Positions 32,901 to 36,809 of a DNA stretch of 36,809 bases are shown here, in pieces. The notes beneath the pieces were generated by a model, which saw nothing but the letters and a program-made list of their open reading frames with translations, ran no database searches and was not told the DNA's origin. A program made the position numbers and the translations under genes. The stretch comes from an uncultured Flavobacteriaceae bacterium (GTDB lineage: Bacteria > Bacteroidota > Bacteroidia > Flavobacteriales > Flavobacteriaceae). Position 1 is the stretch's first letter. Each line of letters starts with the position of its first letter. Where the stretch lies: assembly GCA_947497145.1 (NCBI GenBank), contig CANMFQ010000035.1, forward strand, positions 1 through 36,809. The letters are read 5' to 3'.

Positions 32901-35900
32901 AAATTAATAATATTCAATACGTAGCATCAGCAGTAGGTAATGGTAATGCAAGTTGGGGGTCTACAGGAGGTGTTGTTGGTGAGGCAGATATCGTTAATGC
33001 AGCTACAGATGTAATTGCAAATAGAGTTAGTATCTATAATACGACATCAACTGCTTTAGAATATGAAAACACATTTTCAGGAGGTACGGACATTGAAATT
33101 AAAGCACGTCGTTGGTCAAATGCAACGTATACAAGAGGTTTTTCTATTTCGGTATCTGAAGACGGAACAACCTATACTACACCTTCATCAGAATTTATAC
33201 CTTCAGCTTATGCGGGAGGAGATTATGAAACAATCAACTATACAGTGCCTACAAGTTTAACGGGAGATTATAAATATATAAAATTAACTCCAGCTGGAGG
33301 AACATCTTCTTTATTAGTAATAGATGCAGTAAAAGTAACAGAAGAAAAATGTGGTATGTACCAAGCTTCAATTTTTAATGATGCAGGTATTGGTGGTGGT
33401 ACTTTTTCAAATGGCATAAAAGACGGAACAGAAAGTGAAGCAGGTTTGCCAACAGGTTTGTACGCAAATGTGGTAGATGCTTCTAATACCGTATTGTTTT
33501 CTGCTCCAGTAAAAGCAGATGGTAGCTACGCTATACCTATCTTAGATAATGGCACCTATACTATTGTTTTAGCTAATGATAAAACGGCAACAACAAGTGT
33601 TTTACCTAATTTATGGGAAAATGCCAATAGTGGTTCAGGAACCTATGCAATAACAGTGGCTTCAAATGAAGTGACAACCCCAGATCCAATTCCTACTTTA
33701 GGAATCAATTCTTGTGAATTCGGAGTTGTAGAAAACACACAATATGTTATAGCTAGTACAGGAGGTTATACAAATAATGCATCAAACAATCCAATAGGTG
33801 CGCCAAATGGAAATGGAGCATCTGTTTATACAGCAAGTACAGCTACCAACAGAGCTACTATACTAGAATATGCAGATAGTTTTAGTGGAGGAGTTGAAGT
33901 GGTAATCACCGCAAAATATAATGATACTCGTAGTGATGGTATTTATTTACAATATAGTGAAGATGGTACAACTTGGACAACTTCAGACCCTACCTTAATT
34001 AATGGGTTCAATCGATCAGCTTATAGCGATGTAAGTTATACCGTGCCAGCTACTCGAACAGGAATGTATAAATATATTCGTCTTGTTGGTAATAGTGGTA
34101 ACACATATTTGAATGTAGACGCTGTTCAAATAATAGATCAAGAATGTGCAATGTACAATGCTTCAATTTTTAATGATGCAGGTATTGGTGGCGGTACTTT
34201 TTCAAATGGCATAAAAGACGGAACAGAAAGTGAAGCAGGTTTGCCAACAGGTTTGTACGCAAATGTGGTAGATGCTTCTAATGCCGTATTGTTTTCTGCT
34301 CCTGTAGAAACCAATGGTAGCTATGCTATTCCTACCTTAGATAATGGCACCTATACTATTGTTTTAGCTGATGATAAAACGGCAACAACAAGTGTTTTAC
34401 CTAATTTATGGGAAAATGCCAATAGTGGTTCAGGAACCTATGCAATAACAGTGGCTTCAAATGAAGTGACAACGCCCGATCCAATTCCTACTTTAGGAAT
34501 AAATTCTTGTGAGTTTGGTATTGTAGGAAGTAATCAATATGCAACAACAAGTACAGGAGGTTATACAAATAATGCATCAAACAATCCAATAGGTGCGCCA
34601 AATGGAAATGGAGCGTCAGTTTATACCACGAGTACAGCTACCAACAGAGCTACTATCATAGGATATGCTAATGTTTTTAGTGGAGGAGCAGAAATTACCA
34701 TCACCGCAAAATATAATGATACTCGTAGTGATGGTATTTATTTACAATATAGTGAAGATGGTACAACTTGGACAACTTCAGACCCTACCTTAATTAATGG
34801 GTTCAATCGATCGGCTTATAGCGATGTAAGTTATACCATACCAGCTACTCGTACAGGAATGTATAAATATATTCGTCTTGTAGGAAATAGTGGTAATACG
34901 TATTTAAATGTAGATGCTGTTCTAATAAACAGTGAAAGATGTTATACTTGCCCAGCAGGTTTAAATCCTCCAAACTTATCGGCAACTACAGCAACAAACA
35001 CCTGTCCAACCACTACAGCAGATTTAACAACCATTACTGCCAACAATGGTTTGGCAAATACAACCGTTACTTGGCATACTGGCACCCCGGCAACAACAGC
35101 TAATAAAGTAGCAGACGCAACAAAGGTATCGGGTGGCACCTATTATGCAGCCTTTTATAATGCAGCAAATGATTGTTATAGCGGCGTTGACGGGGCAGCA
35201 ACTACTGAGGTAGTAGTTACTACAGATTCAGATTGTGATGGTGTGTCTGATGCAGATGATTTAGACGATGATAATGATGGGATATTGGATGTAGATGAAA
35301 TGAACCCTGTACCCGATCCAACAGTTTTATTCAATGATTGTAGTGATTGGACTGCTGGAAGTGTTGGAGGAGTAAACAACGCATGTAAATCGGGTGCTAA
35401 TTCTTGGAGTCAAAATATTACGGGACCTTATGGAGAAGCTGCTGGAAGTTTTCAATATTTTGAACTAAATGATGTGAGCTATGGAGATGCTCGAACATTA
35501 GCGATGACCACAGTTCCGGGGAAAACATATACCCTTCAATTTTGGGCAACACCTCCATTTAATGGCCCTGCTAGTAATAGTCATTCACACCTTCAAGCCT
35601 ATGCAGATGGCGTAGCCTTTACACCAGTTTTACCCACTCCATATAATGGTTTTATAGCAGGGGCAGGGAACTGGAATAGTTTTGAGGGTTCGTTTACAGC
35701 TACAAGCACCTCTACGACGATTTCAATAAGGGATAGAGCACCCGGAAACAATACGTCTAATGATGTTATGGTGTTAGTAGGATTTTATAATATAGAAAAT
35801 CTTACTGCTCCAAAAGACACTGATAATGATGGTATTTATGATCATTTAGACTTAGATAGTGATGGCGATGGTTGCCCTGATGCTGTAGAAGGTGGTGGTA

Positions 35901-36809
35901 GTTTTACGTCAACAAATTTAGTTTTGTCAGCAATGCCAGGAGGGAACTCAGGTACAGATTATAATGGAACGGCAACATTAGGTGTACAGCAAAATTTAGG
36001 AACAGTTGTAAGTACAGCAGCGGCAACATTAGGTGTGCCTACTATAGCAGGAACAGGGCAAGCTATTGGTGAATCAGCAGATGTTAATGCAAATTCAGAT
36101 TGTTGTTCAGATGCTAATAATTATCCTGCGCTAATTGATACTGATGGTGATGGTTATGGGGATAGTTGTGATCTAGATGACGATAATGATGGTATTTTAG
36201 ATAGTGATGAAGGATATGTTTGTGTAGACTCTCCTGTAGCATTAGATTTATCACAAATTACAAGTGATGCTACAGCAAATAATTTAAACTATACATTTCC
36301 ATATCGATTAGAAAGAGATCGGTCTATTCCTGTAACGGTAACAGGAAGTTTAAATAATGTATCTTCTGGTGACATAGCAAAAGGATTTAGTAACGGACAT
36401 TTAGCGATTGCAGGAGAAACTGGCGCTCCAGATTATACTACTGGTGATAGCTATACATTTAGTTTTAATACCGCTGTATTTATGCAGATTAATCCGCAAA
36501 TTATTGGTGTTGGCTCAGGAACTTTTGATGGAGAATTCAATGGTGGAGATGAAATTTACTTAGAAGCAACAGGAGGTTTTACATTATCAGATCCAAATAA
36601 TGAATTATTAGTACAAAGCCAAACAGGAAATTCTATAGAATTCCGTCCAATCGTGGGAAGAAATTTTAATGTTGATCAAGGAACATGGAGCATCGTTACA
36701 AATCAGCCAGTTTCTAGTTTGAAATATCAAGTAGATGGAAATCCTGCGGCAGCAGTTAGATTTCTTGTTGCAGAAAAAATGTGTGCTTATGTAGATACCG
36801 ATGGCGATG
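29933..36809 (+). CDS. Giant DUF4347 / Gly-rich / discoidin / TSP3 surface protein, GTG start, 3'-truncated by window edge
   Basis: The frame is closed by TAA at 29930-29932 and opens with GTG at 29933, which directly precedes a signal peptide ([18 protein letters not shown], cleavage near residue 26); a later ATG at 30005 would remove it. No stop occurs to the window end (2292 codons). DUF4347 ~38-148 has SHGRSGEL (His66) and [10 protein letters not shown] (Cys107). Then a beta domain (~163-290), a Gly-rich region (~296-526), a cadherin-like domain (~563-668), a TSP3 motif, an F5/8C-like insert (~700-845: SRAIDGN, WWEVDLG, RYIRVQN), TSP3 repeats (~846-960), a beta domain (~985-1140), two 265-residue tandem copies (~1147-1675), an Ig-like domain (~1676-1760), an insert (~1790-1960), a full linker cassette (~1962-2090) and a further insert bracketed by Cys. 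The final visible residues begin another TSP3 motif. A T9SS sorting domain is expected beyond the window but is not seen. Confidence 0.9.
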   Translation, partial: MKLNIQLIKLIPALLLIAVCHFNIMAKNGTHEKLPTNFFIDVAVVDSDVLEANLNKDAQLFHLFSHGRSGELLINGSWLNADAIASFFTNELKLEKATVKHINIYGCEFGKGKKGRLAVAYLEKSLGVKVNASTNITGSDGDWLLEVGGYCFDELIGYSYNLQSSIGGVVNTYAPVSNINVSSKNVTIGSTTGASTPFAVGDKALLIQMQGAEMITTENATYGTITDMNGVGSQQLLTITAVSGSTITFNENIIVDLDPVNGKVQLVRMPDYTGETTTTVSSKLEAMPWNGATGGIVGVLANNLVLNADIDVSTQGFRGGNRGSSGNSRDYGKSSAGTYSGTGGLLKGEGIVITQGTAHASGRGHAGNGGGAGMGVNNGGGGGSNAGSAGNGGDYGSDQNNLSQGGTSDFGCFNYGQPIILGGAGGGGEQNNGSSSDGANGGGIVFIQANAITANGNDIISNGETISPASQNGDGGGGGGAGGTIILDITTYNDALAVTANGSRGQSAGVHGSGGGGSGGKILATSTLPAVVTTSVLGATAVGDASAGSNGVVEAFVPNFIAPSFVPNQTFALSLPFQASDAIVGVSDPGNAIVDAQGGTISDFAIVSSRPSLGSALTINATTGELTVNNLAALNVLPDVDYEITLSGNAAGTSTAVCEEKIIVSIIKDTDGDGITDSKDLDDDNDGILDTIESPCAGEAFDMSQATARQISDFSTTYVASRAIDGNTSTTSITSGSTTTDWWEVDLGEHVNVDDITIRPRLAGSLDNAYMLFSNTAFSGNDLTTAQTNATHSHQLGGSLPTTPLTINVDQGNIRYIRVQNSGNNGSRNFLEIIEFSLNIIPVCTVDTDNDGIQNHLDLDSDGDGIPDNIEAQTTGGYIVPNTDTAATYQTNDGLNSAYTATSGITPIDTDEDGIPDYLDTESDGDGITDTVEAGITLANNDADSDGLDDAVDTNDSDFGPANAGITNVLAAYPDNTFNAFWRLKCHNGEINNIQYVASAVGNGNASWGSTGGVVGEADIVNAATDVIANRVSIYNTTSTALEYENTFSGGTDIEIKARRWSNATYTRGFSISVSEDGTTYTTPSSEFIPSAYAGGDYETINYTVPTSLTGDYKYIKLTPAGGTSSLLVIDAVKVTEEKCGMYQASIFNDAGIGGGTFSNGIKDGTESEAGLPTGLYANVVDASNTVLFSAPVKADGSYAIPILDNGTYTIVLANDKTATTSVLPNLWENANSGSGTYAITVASNEVTTPDPIPTLGINSCEFGVVENTQYVIASTGGYTNNASNNPIGAPNGNGASVYTASTATNRATILEYADSFSGGVEVVITAKYNDTRSDGIYLQYSEDGTTWTTSDPTLINGFNRSAYSDVSYTVPATRTGMYKYIRLVGNSGNTYLNVDAVQIIDQECAMYNASIFNDAGIGGGTFSNGIKDGTESEAGLPTGLYANVVDASNAVLFSAPVETNGSYAIPTLDNGTYTIVLADDKTATTSVLPNLWENANSGSGTYAITVASNEVTTPDPIPTLGINSCEFGIVGSNQYATTSTGGYTNNASNNPIGAPNGNGASVYTTSTATNRATIIGYANVFSGGAEITITAKYNDTRSDGIYLQYSEDGTTWTTSDPTLINGFNRSAYSDVSYTIPATRTGMYKYIRLVGNSGNTYLNVDAVLINSERCYTCPAGLNPPNLSATTATNTCPTTTADLTTITANNGLANTTVTWHTGTPATTANKVADATKVSGGTYYAAFYNAANDCYSGVDGAATTEVVVTTDSDCDGVSDADDLDDDNDGILDVDEMNPVPDPTVLFNDCSDWTAGSVGGVNNACKSGANSWSQNITGPYGEAAGSFQYFELNDVSYGDARTLAMTTVPGKTYTLQFWATPPFNGPASNSHSHLQAYADGVAFTPVLPTPYNGFIAGAGNWNSFEGSFTATSTSTTISIRDRAPGNNTSNDVMVLVGFYNIENLTAPKDTDNDGIYDHLDLDSDGDGCPDAVEGGGSFTSTNLVLSAMPGGNSGTDYNGTATLGVQQNLGTVVSTAAATLGVPTIAGTGQAIGESADVNANSDCCSDANNYPALIDTDGDGYGDSCDLDDDNDGILDSDEGYVCVDSPVALDLSQITSDATANNLNYTFPYRLERDRSIPVTVTGSLNNVSSGDIAKGFSNGHLAIAGETGAPDYTTGDSYTFSFNTAVFMQINPQIIGVGSGTFDGEFNGGDEIYLEATGGFTLSDPNNELLVQSQTGNSIEFRPIVGRNFNVDQGTWSIVTNQPVSSLKYQVDGNPAAAVRFLVAEKMCAYVDTDGD
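30044..30390 (+). other. DUF4347 domain of gene 5 (possible caspase-like fold)
   Basis: Residues ~38-148. [19 protein letters not shown] carries His66 and [14 protein letters not shown] carries Cys107, 41 residues apart as in gene 2. [19 protein letters not shown] follows. The domain sits directly after the signal peptide, so it would be at the exposed N-terminus of the mature protein. Confidence 0.8.
30820..31510 (+). other. Glycine-rich domain of gene 5
   Basis: Residues ~296-526 contain several runs such as [30 protein letters not shown] and [14 protein letters not shown], separated by beta-strand-like segments ([29 protein letters not shown]). The regular alternation suggests stacked beta turns or a beta-helix. 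No such region is present in the other giants here. Confidence 0.75.
33371..34955 (+). repeat. 795-bp in-frame tandem duplication in gene 5
   Basis: ATTTTTAATGATGCAGGTAT occurs at 33371 and 34166, exactly 795 bp (265 codons) apart, and similarity continues through both units. Each unit holds a prealbumin/SdrB-like domain ([20 protein letters not shown] to [11 protein letters not shown]) and a second beta domain ([19 protein letters not shown] to [20 protein letters not shown]). DNA is almost identical over long stretches, with few third-position changes, so the event looks recent. A diverged relative of the second half occurs just upstream (about 32920-33355). Confidence 0.92.
35816..36205 (+). 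repeat. TSP3 linker cassette in gene 5
   Basis: The same cassette as in genes 1, 2 and 4: [20 protein letters not shown], then [25 protein letters not shown], a Cys-Cys and [20 protein letters not shown]. It shows that gene 5 belongs to the same exchangeable family despite its different N-terminal half. Confidence 0.85.

Noticed and set aside
33063-33260. 65-codon + strand frame inside gene 5
   Set aside because: It overlaps the long open frame that starts at 29933 in a different phase and has no recognisable features.

Overview
The window looks like chromosome of a gliding-type Bacteroidota, most likely family Flavobacteriaceae. The evidence is low-GC coding sequence with abundant ATA/TTA/AGA codons, starts without clear Shine-Dalgarno sequences, giant secreted proteins ending in the type IX secretion system (T9SS) type B sorting domain (CHU_C / gliding-motility C-terminal domain), and GEVED and DUF4347 domains. 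Genus cannot be fixed from the sequence. Every real gene is on the + strand, and nearly all coding sequence belongs to one class of protein: very large, acidic, aspartate-rich, cysteine-bracketed surface proteins.

Layout. (1) 1-2925: 3' end of a TSP3/Ig/DUF6923/GEVED protein whose start lies before the window. (2) 3739-16593: a 4284-residue protein with signal peptide, DUF4347, seven TSP3 linker cassettes alternating with seven different inserts, three cadherin-like repeats, a long TSP3 field and a T9SS type B sorting domain. (3) 17445-18041: a 198-residue chimera of a degraded DUF4347 domain joined to the last ~45 residues of an OmpA-family domain, probably a deletion relic. (4) 18082-29037: a 3651-residue paralogue of gene 2 without DUF4347, with six linkers, six inserts, nine cadherin-like repeats, TSP3 repeats and the same sorting domain. 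(5) 29933 to the window end: a third giant protein, started by GTG, with DUF4347, a glycine-rich domain, a discoidin-like domain and a 795-bp tandem duplication; its 3' end lies beyond the window. The gaps before genes 2, 3 and 5 are AT-rich, about 0.8-0.9 kb each, and show no credible gene. Good intrinsic terminators follow genes 2 and 4, so the giants are probably separate transcription units; gene 3 lies 40 bp before gene 4.

The most interesting feature is the shared construction plan. A nearly constant linker of about 130 residues (TSP3 Ca-binding motif, Gly/Thr-rich stretch, Cys-Cys, TSP3 motif) recurs about 15 times in the window, and between linkers sit unrelated beta-rich inserts (discoidin-like, DUF642/CBM-like, propeller-like and unrecognised). 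Linkers are similar enough in DNA (one pair has one mismatch over ~179 bp) to recombine, and in-frame duplications with periods of 951, 1530, 795 and 678 bp show that recombination has happened. In all 17 complete inserts, flanking cysteines are present at both ends or at neither. I infer a scaffold-plus-payload surface system that evolves by swapping and duplicating inserts. A second point is that DUF4347 has an SHG...YGC His/Cys pair 41 residues apart, resembling the catalytic dyad of caspase-like (clan CD) peptidases.
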